From Liolophura sinensis (Eukaryota; Mollusca; Polyplacophora; Chitonida; Chitonidae), in the NCBI RefSeq assembly GCF_032854445.1, contig NC_088295.1, positions 57,703,249 through 57,767,248 on the forward strand: DNA of 64,000 nucleotides. The letters run 5' to 3'. Below, in pieces: positions 1-13,158 of this stretch (position 1 is the stretch's first letter; each line of letters opens with the position of its first letter). The notes beneath the pieces are model-generated. The model was not told where the DNA came from, did no database searches, and saw nothing but the letters and a program-made list of their open reading frames with translations. Made by a program: the position numbers and the translations under genes.

Positions 1-2026
1 CTGCTCACTCATGATGCTGCGGGGTGTATAATTTGCCGCCATTAAGTATTTATATGAACTCCTAGAATAAAACACGAGCTGAGGCAAATTGAAAAGAGAC
101 CGTATTTCTCTCTAAGTGTGATCATTCGACAACTACCACACTGTCGCTGCTCTTCTTTTACTCTCTATAAGCTATAGTATTTATCTTGTTTTATATTCTC
201 GAGCTGTTTAGGGAAGAATTCTTTGGAAAATGTACGTACATAATTTTACAGTCTTTCATTAAAACACGTCCAGTTTTCTCTATAAGCAATCATAAAGATG
301 ATTTGCCAGATCAAACAGGTCTTCCTGGAAGAATTCATATAGTTACCTACATGTAACTACATGCGAATAAATTTAGCTCTGATAAGTTCATTTCTCAGAC
401 ATATACATGTACTTTGAATTCAGAACCACTCATTTAGAACAATATAACTGAACTGGCATCCAGGGATAATGATTTCATAAACAACAGAGCTTTCAGTTCA
501 AGGTTTTGATAAAGACAGGTGTGATCTTTACTAAACACCTTTCTATCGTACTGTTGATGAGCTACAGTAAATGTGTCAGATCTGGATGTTAATTCCTGAG
601 GGGAATAGGCCTTTCTCCTATTGACAGAAACAGTTCGGTTTGCTTAATTCTCCATAAGCCTAAATGTAAAGTCATTTGGCTCAAATAAGAAAGCTGTGCT
701 GTCAACTCTTTTAGATTAGTCATATTTGTGGATTATTTTACATTCAAGGTTTGCGATGTATACGAGAGAGGTTAAATCATGGCGAATAAACTTGCATTCC
801 ACAACCTATAACTGAATTGTGGGATTATTATAAATGTCGAGACAACCTTATTATCCTTTTCGGCTGTATCGTGTTATTTCTTAGTCACGTAAAATTGCAA
901 TGACCATGCAATGAGTCGAATATAATAGGGCATTCGAGAAGGGCCAGAGCTGTTTTTTTATTTTGATTTGTTTTCGTCCAGTCATGACAACAGTTATATC
1001 ATCGCTTTATCGTATCTTAATGTTAACTTACGAACAAGGCAACAACCCTACTTGGCCATCAAGCCGTTTTGTCCTGGTTTGTATGATTATCAAGATTGAT
1101 GGTAATAACCATGAATCGCATTTGTTGTTCACACGCGAGAGACCATGTGATACCAACAATTTTCATGTAATAAATTGCACACTTCCTGTTTCATTTACCA
1201 TAATAATGTAGAATACCTGTTATAAAAATCCTTGAGGCTTGCAATTGACCTGGAAAACAAGGATGGTGAAAGACAAACCTGGTGCGGTTTAAATGCCACG
1301 ATTTAATAACCCACAATTTACAAATCTTGTTCAACATTTATATAGGGGATCTTCCTACATTACAGACTGACGTGTTGCATTATGTATATTGTTTTGGTGC
1401 CAGGAATCCATAAGTCCTCATCGTGCTTTTCAATAATAGGATCTGTCAAGGCTTTATTTGGACACCAAGGCGTCTTCTGACGGCATCGCGGAATAAGTGT
1501 AAGTTTTTGAACTAGGTCCGAAGGAAATGTAATTAGAGTCCTACCAAGAATTTCTTCAGTTAACGCTATAACTGAATCAGATGAAGTATATGATTTTTCT
1601 CCCTGAAAAATACGAACATACAGTTAAAAAAAGAACCCTTGGAGCAGCGGTTGTCTGCAGCGAATGGTAAACAGTGCGACATCATATGACTTATTCATAA
1701 TAATTGTCATTTAGTTTTGAACAATTCTGAAAACAAAACGGCTTAATCTGATTTTTGCGTCTTTATTTACTAAAATGTTCCAGCAGAAATAAATCCCGTT
1801 ATAAATGCTTAATTTGATGTATAACAAAATGAAATGAATTTTTCTTGATTTTGACTGATGTGCACTCTCTGAAGATCTGCACACTAAAGCAGATTTCTAT
1901 CGTATAAATGAAATATTTTTTTAAAAATATTGATGTATTAATGAGATAACACCAAGAGCTATGTTCAGTTGAAGTAATAGACAGACATGCCACAGAGTGG
2001 CTAAATGTTGTACCTGTGTTCATCTA
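1..2026. other. gene-poor AT-rich flank
   Basis: I see no coding exon, RNA gene or recognisable mobile element here. The reading frames (for example 963-1211 plus and 1799-2023 minus) are short, lack protein-like composition and have no convincing splice context. Confidence 0.5.
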
Positions 2027-2039
2027 TGTTCATGTTGGA

Positions 2040-2358
2040 GGGAGTGAGTGAGTGCTTGGGGTTTAACGTCGTACTCAACAATTTTTCAGTCATATGACGA
2101 CGAAGGAATCCTTAGGGTGCATGTAATCTACCTCCTTGTTGCAGGACGGATTTCCAACGCTCTTTTATCTAGGGCTACTTCACTGAGACGACTTATCGAA
2201 GGCAAGTAAGCCGCTCCGCCCGAGCCATTATACTTATACGGGTCAACCAGTCGTTGCACTATCCCCTTCATGCTAAACGCCAAGCGAGGAAGTTACAACT
2301 TCCTCTTTTAAAATCTTAGGTGTGACTCGACCCAGGCTTGATCCTGTACTACCGCTCC
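2040..2358 (-). mobile_element. SINE, family B (ACTC-tailed), near full length
   Basis: On the minus strand the element reads from a GC-rich head near 2358 to a CACTCACTCACTC tail near 2040. It is flanked by a perfect 13-bp direct repeat, TGTTCATGTTGGA, at 2027-2039 and 2359-2371, as expected of target-primed insertion. Copies of the same family are at 20610-20918 and 47322-47600. The tail segment TTGTTGAGTACGACGTTAAA is almost the same as the 3' tail of the LINE at 25-28 kb. The family name is not assigned from the sequence alone. Confidence 0.85.
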
Positions 2359-2814
2359 TGTTCATGTTGGAACCTGCCATAGGATGCCTGATGATACATT
2401 TAGAAGTTCCAGGTTTCAAAGAACAACATGAAATTAGTCGGTTACAGTCTGATACCTAAAATGGAATTTGATAAAAAAGGACAGATATGTAGATTCGGCT
2501 TCGCACAATAATTTCAGAATTTACGGCAGTTGTCCTACACCTACACCAGACGTAATTTAATTCCACAGACATTCCATGACGATGTGTTATATCGGTGTCA
2601 AAAAGAACCAGGCCTACGTGATACTCGTTAGATCAAAAACATTCATTGTAGAACTTTTTTCATTTTAAGCATCGATCAAGATCCTGGCCTTGAGACATGT
2701 CGTGCAATTGTGGTCGAAATATGCACAAAAGCCTTTTTTAAAAGACGCAACAAGTGCAAATATTTTCTGTAAGGCCCAATTAGACGTAAGCAAAGAGTTT
2801 TATGGACCTGTGAC

Positions 2815-3600
2815 CGATAATAGGTGAAGATAATGGTGGATGAATGGATTAATCAGTGAATGGATGGATGCACTGATGGATGGATGCACGGATGGACGGA
2901 TGTACGAATGGATGGATGATCGGATGGATGGATGCTCGGATGGATAAATACACGAATGGTGGATGCACGGGTGGATGAATGTATAGATGGATGAATGCAC
3001 GGATGGATGATGAATGAATGGATAAATAAATGTAAAGATAGTTTGAATGAATGGATAGGTAAATGAATTAGTGAGTGTATTGGATGAATGCTCGGAACGA
3101 CGGATGCACGAATGGATGGATGATCGGATGGATGGATGCTCGGATGGATAAATACACGAATGGTGGATGCACGGGTGGATGAATGTATAGATGGATGAAT
3201 GCACGGGTGGATGATGAATGAATGGATAAATAAATGTAAAGATAGTTTGAATAAATGGATAGATAAATGAATTAGTGAGTGTATTGGATGAATGCTCGGA
3301 ACGACAGATGCACGAATGGATGGATTTACGAATGGATGGATGCACAGGTGGATGGATGCACGAATGGATGGGTGCACGAATGGACTGGTAGACGAATGCA
3401 TGTATTCACGAATAAATGGATGCACAGATGGACAGATGCACGGATGGATGGATGCACGAATGGATGGATGCATGAATGGATGGATGAATGAAGGATAAGA
3501 TAGTTACAATAAATGGATAGGTAAATTAATGAGTGAATGGATGGATGCAGGGATGGATGGATGCAGGGATGGACGAATGCACGAATAAATGGATGGATTG
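2815..3600. repeat. GGAT/GAAT-rich minisatellite with a 204-bp duplicated block
   Basis: Degenerate tetranucleotide units (GGAT, GAAT, GCAC) run through about 0.8 kb. Inside, a complex block recurs at an offset of exactly 204 bp: the word CTCGGAACGA is at 3091 and 3295, and GATAGTTTGA at 3037 and 3241. Open frames of up to 206 codons on the minus strand, rich in His-Pro-Ser-Ile, are products of the repeat and not genes. Confidence 0.9.
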
Positions 3601-3792
3601 ATTTAACGTTACAAAGCCTTAATGTATAAAATGAATACATTTACCAAAGCTAGAATGGTCGGAGAAATGAATGGAAGAATCGTTGAATGAGGTGTTGGGA
3701 TTAACATATAGATGAATGAACACATGTATGATTGCTGTGGCAGATGCATTAAATGATGTGTCGATGGATGAGATCCTTTCAAGAGTGTAAAC

Positions 3793-4065
3793 TGGGGCCT
3801 CTGTGGCTCAGTTGGTTACCGCGCTAGCGCAGCGTAATGACCCAGGAGCCTCTAACCAATGCGGTCGCTGTGAGTTCAAGTCCAGCTCATGCTGGCTTCT
3901 TCTCCGGCCGTACGTGGGAAGGTCTGGCAGCAACCTGCGGATCGTCGTGGGTTTCCCCCGGGCTGTGCCTGGTTTCCACCCACCATAATGCTGGCCGCCG
4001 TCGTATAAGTGAAATATTCTTAAGTACGACGTAAAAAAACAATTAAATAAATAAATAAAATTCAC
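3793..4065 (+). mobile_element. SINE, family A, full length with target-site duplication
   Basis: The tRNA-like head starts GGGGCCTCTGTGGCTCAGTT, with an A-box-like TGGCTCAGTTGG and a B-box-like GAGTTCAAGTCC. The body contains TACGTGGGAAGGTCTG and the GCTGGCCGCCGTCGTATAAG segment, and the tail is (AATA)n. A perfect 10-bp duplication, GAGTGTAAAC, lies at 3783-3792 and 4066-4075. This is the reference copy for the other family A entries. Confidence 0.92.
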
Positions 4066-4075
4066 GAGTGTAAAC

Positions 4076-6009
4076 CTCATGACGGTAAAACCCACTCGTG
4101 AATCTAAAACTGTGGACCCTGATGTAGGCTGTCTGTGTACAAGTGTGACAGAAAAGAGTTAGAAGTGTCATTGTTCTCTTGCACTCCATGTGTAACACGT
4201 TTTAAGTTCCCTCCAAAAAACGTCATCTCGAAGGCAGAAATGAACAACAGATTACTTAGGTGCGAATTATTTTAGGCTGGTTGTTATGTCGTTATGAGTG
4301 TTTTATCAGGAGCGACACAACCACGTGCTAACACGGCAAACAGGTTAGGACTTAACACACATTTCGTACGACTCTTTCGACAGTTGATGACGCGCTGCTG
4401 ATTTGGAATCTCTGAGATATGTGCCTTTTTCTCTTAAAAATATCAAGAAACTATTGAAGAATACGCTTACTTTTTGTACTCTTTCATCTTAACTTTATGT
4501 AATTTCTCTAGTTTCTCTGCCTTTAAACAACGATGGTCACATTATGGTGAGAGGATGTCAGTCAGAGCCTGAGGGAACATTTGGAATTTAACAGCAGTAT
4601 TGTTTTATATGTTGCTTGTGTTTACCATACCGGTACTGTTTAAGCTACCCATGGACATATTAGTAATAAACAACCAGAACAAACGTGTTTCCATTCGACT
4701 TGTGCACTTGACGAATAAACGTGTGGTGTGAAAAAGGTGCGGTCAACAAATATCAAGATTATTCTAATTGGCTGATGTAGTATTTTGACTGGCAGTTGTG
4801 GTCGGTCAGATTATTTTGATTAACACCGGCGATCAGTAAATTGCATTTCGATGACCGGGTCGTAGCAAATCCTGGAGGGGGGACTTTGCAGGAAATGCGC
4901 AAAATAACTCTTCAGTGTTAGCTGTCTTCAAAATCATAGTGTTGACACACGGGCATGAGTCCATCCAATAACATGTAAGTCTAGCTCTTAAGCGGGGTTT
5001 CGCCTTACATGAACTTTATACAGCCATGGTAAATGCGCTTCTCTTTGAATCGTAGGGTCACACAACGCGTCGTTTCAGTATCGCTCTCAGACAGGAACAT
5101 TCCTCTGCTTCCTTTGTACTCTAGGCCCCCAGTGTTTTCTCATGTAGTTTCACATGAAGTTCACTAGGGACTACTTGCCTTCCACAAAAATGACATACAG
5201 GTGCTTCACTTATATCAAAAAATTATCCTGCATAACTGACCATAGGTCGGTGGCTTAATCCGGTTTCCTCCACACCTAATACCTTGGCCACTATCATATA
5301 AAACCCGTAAAAACCAGTAAGAACACGTAAAACCTGGACCTCTTCACTTATAGCCCGGAAAATGTTAGAGAGACTAAAGTATACATCCAAAGACGTAAAA
5401 CCAGCTGTATGAAACCACGCCTACGGCATGAAGAGAGACGGAGGGAGGGACTTAGCAATCTGTAGGTAAAATGAAGAATTTCAAACGAAACCAATGTGAA
5501 AACTTTCTGAGATCGTTTTAATCAACTGATATAGTAATTGAAACTTGGGCCTGGCACTCTGGCTACTGACACTATAACTGTTATTTACAACTCAGGCAAT
5601 CCCGCAAATAATGTGTCTTTTGACAGCACAAATCGATCAACTACCTGTTTTTAATTTGAAATCAGCTTCGAGTGGAGTTTACCAGGGTAGTGGGCTGGGA
5701 AATTTTGTAAAAACTGCCATTTGTTACACACCGGGAAACGCTAAGCTGAAGTTTTTAGCGTATGATGAGAAAAATGTGCGTCTTTACACAATCATCGTGC
5801 GACCACCTGGTAGAAGCCACCTGATGAGACGCAAAATGGACAACAGTGGCACACCGCAGATGCTACTTCTAAATATACATCTTCTTTACACAAATGGTTT
5901 CAGTTTAACGTTGCCAAATCGATGCTTTCGGCAATGTAGAGATGAATACTTTATTTGCATCACAGGTATGATCATGTTTAATGACACACACTTAATATCA
6001 AAATTGAAC
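4076..6009. other. intergenic, no supported gene
   Basis: A short inverted repeat (CACGAGTG / CACTCGTG) follows the SINE at 4064-4100. A diverged SINE 3' end may lie near 5245-5310. The 139-codon frame at 5611-6030 follows an AG-ended pyrimidine tract near 5594, but I do not recognise the protein and its last part runs into the minisatellite. Confidence 0.4.
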
Positions 6010-7245
6010 TACAGATGGTTAATGTCATGATCATATGACACATGGTGAATGTCATGGTTGTATGGCAGACGCTTAATGTCATGGTTATGTGACACATGGT
6101 GAATGTCATGGTTGTATGACAGACGCTTAATCCCATGGTTATATCACAGATGGTTAAGGTCATGGTTGTATGACAGACGCTTAATGTAATGGTTATATGA
6201 CATATGGTGAATGTCATGGTTGTATGACAGACGCTTAATCCCATGGTTATATCACAGATGGTTAATGTCATGGTTGTATGACAGACGCTTAATCCCATGG
6301 TTATATGACACATGGTGAATGTCATGGTTGTATGACAGACGCTTAATCCCATGGTTATATGACACATGGTGAATGTTATGGTTGTATGACAGACGCTTAA
6401 TCCCATGGTTATAACACAGATGGTTAATGTCATGGTTGTATGACAAACGCTTAATCCCATGGTTATATCACAGATGGTTAATGTCATGGTTGTATGACAG
6501 ACGCTTAATCCCATGGTTATATGACACATGGTGAATGTCATGGTTGTATGACAGACGCTTAATCCCATGGTTATATGACACATGGTGAATGTCATGGTTG
6601 TATGACAGACGCTTAATCCCATGGTTATATCACAGATGGGTAATGTCATGGTTGTATGACAGACGCTTAATGTCATGGTTATGTGACACATGGTGAATGT
6701 CATGGTTGTATGACAGACGCTTAATCCCATGGTTATATGACATATGGTGAATGTCATGGTTGTATGACAGACGCTTAATGCCATGGTTATATCACAGATG
6801 GTTAATGTCATGGTTGTATGACAGACGCTTAATCTCATGGTTATGTGACACAAGGTTAATGTCATGGTTGTATGACAGACGGTTAATGTCATGGTTATGT
6901 GACAGATGGTTAATGTCATGGTTGTATGACAGACGCTTAATGCCATGGTTATATAACAGATGGTTAATGTCATGGTTGTATGACAGACGCTTAATGTCAT
7001 GGTTATGTGACACATGGTGAATGTCATGGTTGTATGACAGACGCTTAATCCCATGGTTATATCACAGATGGTTAAGGTCATGGTTGTATGACAGACGCTT
7101 AATCCCATGGTTATATGACAGATGGTTATTGTCATGGTTGTATGACAGGCGCTTAATGTCATGGTTATATGTCAGATAGTTAATGTCATGGTTGTATGAC
7201 AGATGGTTATTGTCATGGTTGTATGACAGATTGTTATTGTCATTG
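6010..7245. repeat. 54-bp minisatellite (two alternating 27-bp half units), about 23 copies
   Basis: Each unit joins a conserved half (ATGTCATGGTTGTATGACAG then ACGCTTA) to a more variable half built on CCATGGTTATATGACACATG or the CACAGATGG variant. Because 54 is a multiple of 3, several frames stay open. The longest is 394 codons on the minus strand with an 18-residue period (SVCHTTM, TMCHITM). The last units near 7130-7245 decay, typical of an array edge. I regard the frame as a repeat artefact. Confidence 0.93.
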
Positions 7246-9881
7246 TTAATGGGGATAGATGGGTAATGTTGGTTGGAAAGCCATATATATATTCCACAGA
7301 CGATTAAAACCAAAATATACAAAACATTACACTATAGAGAGCAAAAGCAGAGTGTCGTAGATAGAAGGATACTTGCCAAATCGTCACAGGTATCAACCAG
7401 TGAAATTCAGCCTCTAAATCATTTTACAAGAGGCATAGGCATTACCATTCTATAGTCTATGTAATAAGTATGTCCAGGGTCAGTTACACGTATAGTATAT
7501 ATACACACTGTCGTATTGTACACCATTCTGTGTGAACACAGTTTATGGATTAAGGTATGACAGCGGTCCCAAACAGTTTATCAATGCGTACATATACGTG
7601 TATCCTGGAATGCCATAAGTCATGTGTGGAACTTGACACAGTATTGAATGCGACAAACAATTGCCTCTTTTGTTATAGGGAACTTTTAGTATATTCGGGT
7701 AATATGGGCACGACAGAACGCCGAGCAATGCAATACATTATGCATAAACCTGCTGCCGGACGTTTTTTTGTCTTATATATATTGACATAAGGCAAATTGA
7801 CACACGGTTCTTCCCGGGAAATTGAAATATAAACTACGGCAGGTCGCAGATGGAATCCTGCAGTATATTATTCCAACCAACGTACTTTTTTCGCAATTTC
7901 AGCGGATCCAAGTTAATGGCAATAACAGCACAAGCCGTTAGTGATGATGAAGCCGGGCTGATTGCAGAGCTTCCTGAGACGAGCCCCCGTATCCTGATCC
8001 TCATCAACTATTCCCCTGACAAAAAAAACCAAAATGGCCGACCTTTGGTGAATACTTTATGTGACGTACTGAATCCATAGACAATATGCCTAAGGCAACC
8101 AGATTTCTTTGTAGCAAAATATGAGTTACATGTTTTAGTAGATTACGGTGATTATCTGCTGCACTTTAACAAGCTCTGTTATAGGAATGTTACCAAAATA
8201 TCATGCTTGCAGTTCCATCTGTAAGAGTTGAGATTATTAGAAAAAACTCTGGTTACACAAACGGCTTACACAAAGTCTGCCAAAATGGCTGAAATATCGA
8301 GTGCTTTTATCAAAGCAAACGAAGGTCACCCCGCTATCTATAGCATCTAGACAATTAACCGACCCAAGCCACTCATATCGCCCGTGAGACCAAGTGGATT
8401 GCACTGAGGTCTACTATTTCCATTATTTGCTGTCTTTTGCTTTAAAGTTAAAAGCCCGAGGTCTTTGGCGTATTAATTACCTGATATATGTATATCCCAA
8501 GTCGCAAAAGTGATGTTCAAAAGTCGCCTTAGAATTTGTGCCACTAGCTGCGATTAATCGTAATGATATAACCTGTTCTGGATTAGAGCAAATGTATGTT
8601 ACGAAAACGGTTGACCAGGTGCTATGCGAGGATAAGGACGAATAATCTCCCTTGATGTTAAAGCAGATGGCGCTTATTCGAGTGCATATGTGATTCTTGT
8701 AATGTCCATAATATTACATGACGTGTGGGCTAGCAAACGCTATTCCTGATGATTTTGACAGGATTCCCATGATTTCCGAAATCATGACATGTTCAGCCAA
8801 ATGCCTGGTATAACTCTTGCCATTTTAGTTCACATCTGGTATGTGGTTGTGTAAAGTTCGCTTAATTTCATTTCGTAAAGCTTGCCTATCGCGATGAAAT
8901 CTGAATGATCACGGCACCATATATCAGCGTCTGGGAATATTAAATTGTAATATGGTCCTTCCCTGCACGCTATTTTGTGTATATATCATCGAATAAGACA
9001 AGTTAAAACTGTGCCGGTCAATAGAACAGGCAACCAAATGGTTAATCCTCTTATTTGGAAAGGACTAAATCTTCGAAAGCAATCAATTTCCTAAACCATC
9101 TGTCAGCATACCAATTCATAAAACCAAGCCGTGCTTTATTAATGCTAAACTAAGATAATTTGTGGCTCACTTACGTGCACTCTCCGCTAATAGATGCTTT
9201 CATGGAGTTAGAGACCGTTGAACAAATTGCTTGAATTATACTCTGACTGATTGGTCTGAAGTTGGCTGGTCAAGAATTTCTCACTTAGATGACGGTGGTT
9301 AGGATTATGCGTGGAGGAAACTCGGTGTGCCACCGACTTTTGTCAGGTACTTGGCAAACCACTTGGGGTAAAGCCGCTGTCGAACAGTAATCCCTGGATT
9401 TGAACACGCCACCTTATCGTGCAAAGATCCGTTAGCCACACCGAGCCATTGTTTGAACCATCCCAGTCAGCAACATCGTCCCGAATGAGAGGAGAATTTG
9501 CTAATATATTGGAACAAACAAAATTAAATACCCTGTTTCTTGCAAGTTGAAAACCTATACTCGCTTACCTAATTGTAGTTTTTAAAACTAATTAGATTTG
9601 CGTTCCATTAACAATCTTTTCAGACTTTCAGCCAAGCTTTACAACGCTTGTCTGCGTAATAGTTATTCCTTGAGTACTCCATTCAGACTTAAGTCAGCTG
9701 CACGCTGTTCTTCAACCAACCATGCAAACCATTAATTTGTAACCCATCTAATTCTTCCACTCAAGATTGTTTTCAGAAACTATACATTGAAGTTTCCCCG
9801 ACCAATCTGATCTAATTGCTATTCCTTCAATCTTCCAGTCATTTTACATTGCAGCTGTTGAAAAATTATTTAAACCATATA

Positions 9882-9883
<2 letters not shown>
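7246..9883. other. intergenic with weak exon-like and SINE-like traces
   Basis: No firm gene. At 7903-8080 a CGCAATTTCAG acceptor-like site precedes an open stretch reading GSKLMAITAQAVSDDEAG and ending at a stop; the product is unrecognised. At about 9290-9455 there is a diverged minus-strand SINE-like piece (GTGGAGGAAAC, then GGATTTGAACACG resembling a B box). Confidence 0.35.

Positions 9884-9962
<79 letters not shown>
9884..9962. repeat. (TA)n microsatellite
   Basis: About 39 uninterrupted TA dinucleotides. The reading frames across it encode only alternating Ile-Tyr and are not genes. Confidence 0.98.
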
Positions 9963-9968
<6 letters not shown>

Positions 9969-12900
9969 CAATCCTTCTCTAGTCAACCTTGTGTTTGTTT
10001 CATGGACTCTCAGGTAACCGTGTAACCCATCTAGCTGTCGTTTCTTTAGTCTTCCACTCATTGACTAATTAGGCTCATTATTACCAAGGCTGTCCTGTCA
10101 TCAGCCCACTGTGGAACATCCATAACCACCCTGCATCGTCATCTACTTACACCTTTCCTTGTTAACATACTTAACTCTTGTCAGACGAGGACATGTACTA
10201 CAGCGGCACACCGGAAATTGCCAAGATGGACAGGAACAAGCCAGTGAGGACGGGTCTCTGACAATCGACGGCCATTGTCCTACTTCCTAACTGTGTTTAC
10301 GTGTATCGCTGTTTCAGATTAACTGTCCTGAAGAAATTAAAAGAGTCCCTGGTGTTAAACAGAACAGTTGACAGGTCCTGTGTTCCAGACCAGCGAAAGT
10401 CGTTTTTCAGGAAATTACCCTAATGAAGTCATTACTCAGTTTATTCGGCAGTGGGTACCCCAAGGACGAGAGGAGCAGGACGTCATCTAGAAGTCCGCAG
10501 TCATCCGTTATCTGGACCGATATCAAATTATCCGTTCAAGTTACCTTACACTCTCCAGAGGTATTTCCTTAAGAACAACAACCAAGACGAACATCAGTTA
10601 GTTACTGGTGACCCACTTGGAACCACTGACCAAGACTGAAAGCTTTTAACTACGTCCGACAGATCTTGTCTCCAAGGACATTGCTGCCTTGTCAATGCAA
10701 ACAGAATGCATACTTAATAGGTGTTTCGTGAAACAACGCAGCTATTTTATTCAAGTTTCTTTCCGTTTGTCGTGGTGATTTAGACTTGTTTACGTAAAAA
10801 CAACCTTGGCAATCAATGGCAGGACTGGGTTGGGGGAAATTGGACTTTTTTGTTTTATTTCTTTTTATTCAATAATTTACGTAGAAAGAAACGAATTGTT
10901 TTTCTTTTATATAGTCCTTTGATATCCTCTACACAGTGGGAGTAAATCATACAAAGTTGTGCATAATAACAACAAAATTTCAACAACCCTTACAATGCGA
11001 AACGTTTCACAAATTTTATTTTAATAGTATGATTGAACTGACGATACATCTATTTCATTATACCGACGGTAAATTCCTCACAACGAATGGAGTGTTTCTT
11101 GGTTATAAAATGCAAATTTAGTGGAAGCTTTAAAATAATTAGACAGATGTTCATAACAAATAACGCATGAATAAAAAATCAAAGCGTTGCACGTGTAATG
11201 GGTTTTTGTGTTTGTTTTCGTTGAGATTTAATGTTGCTTTCGACGATATTTCGGTCATAACACGACGGTGCCTCCTTGTAATAGACTGGATCCAATACCG
11301 ATATGCATAGTGTTGCCTCACTGGAACTTCATGCTGAAGACACCAGACCATGGCCCGCAGTGAGGTTGCATGTTCGAAGACAGATACTGTGTCGTGATGT
11401 CAAGGGGTTTGTCCGATACCAAGTGATAGGTGGTAATATACAAAAACACAGAAATAAGATAACGAAATAAATAAATGAAGAAATACACCTGGGAATCACA
11501 AAGACAGGCAAAAACTCGATAGACGGATAAAAGAAATGCAAGCAGATATTTTACATTATGAGAGATTGAACTACGCAATTCCTTTCATTCCTTGCTTTTT
11601 TGAGTGTATAGCCCCTTTGAACATTATTGCGGTCATTTCCTCTCTCTGTAGCACACCGATTGTAATGCCCACACATAAATTTATTTTGCTAACACCTTGT
11701 CTAACCGAGGTGACTTGTCACGATGTCACACCTCTCACACTATCGACAAGTGCTGTGCCTATTTCATTTCACTGAGCGCATATAGTGGCGTCACAAGGAT
11801 CACAAATTACACATCGTTGAGAGAAGGCCACGGTCTAGTGGCTAATGATAATCTTGATTCACCTCTGTGTTTGTTCTTTCATTTTTTTAATTGTGACTTC
11901 CTACAAATGGCTTTTAACACTAGAAAACCCTTGGGTACAATTGATGGGACATCGTGTTTGCGGTTTTCCGGTTGCTCTAACATGGCGCACTCTAACATGA
12001 AGTTGATTTATGTTGTAACCAAGCACGTACAAAATGTCCGTGACCGTTTAGGTGTGTTTCCACACATCTTCCTAAATAATTATGGTCTGCCAGCATCCTG
12101 CGGATGGCTGTGGGTTTCTTCTGGGCTCTACCTGCTTTCCTCCCACTGTAAGGCTGGCCGCCGTAGTTAAATAAGTTAAATATCTAAACGCATAAAACAC
12201 CAATCAAATAAATAAATCATAAGTAAATCATATAAATAATTCCAGCGAGGTCATTCGTCGCCTTTTCTTTTCACGGCAATTTATCGGTGTTCATCGGTAT
12301 TTAATGTACTTTGTATATCGTAGAGAGCATTTAACAATGGGATATTTTTGATGTACTTGAGCATATTTATTCTGCATTAACAATAAGAATTTGTTTACAT
12401 TCACAAGCAGTGGGATACTTTGATAATTATAACGGGTCTACGTTCTTATAGCCTTGGCATTAACAATGAAAACGTTTCTACATCTTTGGGAACAATAACA
12501 TTTCGATAATAACGGGAAATTCTTCAAGGCGTACAAGTCAACGTGATACCGTCAAATTTGTTTCACAGCATGGAACTGAAAATCACTAAACGTAACAATG
12601 TAAACTTTCTTATCGCTTGATTTTATTTGGTTCCTGTTGTAAAACATCGTAATCAGCGTCATAAAATCACAAAGCAGCTGTTGCTACGATGATTGCTTGG
12701 GGCATTAGATAAGCTGATATGTGCCTCCCCCGCTGGAAACATCGCTTATGTCAAGTAATAAACCAACTTTCGTCGCCTTTTGATTCATATTAACATTCTT
12801 AACCTTAAGAGCGCACACCTGAGCTCTCGTTTGAGATACCAATGTACTTAACTGAAGGGAACATTTTAAGATTTAAACATTCGCTTTCAGCGTAATGAGT

Positions 12901-13030
12901 TACGTAAGAAGGGCGAAATAAATTCATGACGCACGAGATAGCCTTTTATTAAATAAGCATGCCAAGCTGTTCTACGTGCCTTGCTAATGAATACTTTTCT
13001 GTTAATAAGCTTTCGCTGAATAGTATAAGA
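9963..13030. other. intergenic, old retroelement debris
   Basis: At 11205-11275 on the minus strand there is a piece of the LINE/SINE-B 3' tail (TCGTCGAAAGCAACATTAAA), followed near 11360-11385 by a B-box-like GCATGTTCGAAGA. At 12085-12220 there is a family A SINE 3' end. No gene is supported in the remainder. Confidence 0.45.
12085..12220 (+). mobile_element. SINE family A, 3' fragment (diverged)
   Basis: It contains CTGCCAGCATCCTGCGGATG, a TTTCCTCCCACTGTAAGGCT segment, GGCTGGCCGCCGTAG and an ACACCAATCAAATAAATAAA tail. The tRNA-like head is missing. Confidence 0.75.
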
Positions 13031-13044
13031 CAACAGAGTTGAAT

Positions 13045-13118
13045 TCGCTACCTCGCTGCCTCGCTCTTTGTCACAAAGGCCGAGGCGGCGAGGAAGCGAG
13101 GTAGCGAGGCAGCGAGAT
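13045..13118. repeat. GC-rich octamer repeat forming an imperfect hairpin
   Basis: The left arm is CGCTACCTCGCTGCCTCGCT. The right arm is a run of GAGGTAGC/GAGGCAGC octamers, so the arms are inverted copies around a loop of about 30 bases. It stands out in base composition from the AT-rich surroundings. Confidence 0.7.
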
Positions 13119-13158
13119 GACTCACCTTGCTGTTTCTTTACCTTGTATCGCTACTTCG

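Noticed and set aside
2800-3640. His/Pro/Ser-rich minus-strand frames of up to 206 codons
   Set aside because: Translation of a GGAT-type tetranucleotide array; several overlapping frames show the same pattern.
3793-3880. Functional tRNA gene
   Set aside because: The A-box and B-box-like segments belong to a SINE head with body, tail and target duplication; the anticodon arm is not a sound cloverleaf by eye.
3803-4095. Protein-coding frames within SINE copies (also 38858-39121, 40866-41075, 52673-52870)
   Set aside because: They are translations of SINE family A in various frames and recur at each copy.
5978-7162. 394-codon minus-strand frame as a Cys/His-rich protein gene
   Set aside because: It coincides with the 54-bp minisatellite and stays open only because the unit is a multiple of three; similar frames are open on the other strand.
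9816-10061. Ile-Tyr repeat proteins
   Set aside because: Translations of TA microsatellites; the same applies at 47178-47439 and 62032-62391.
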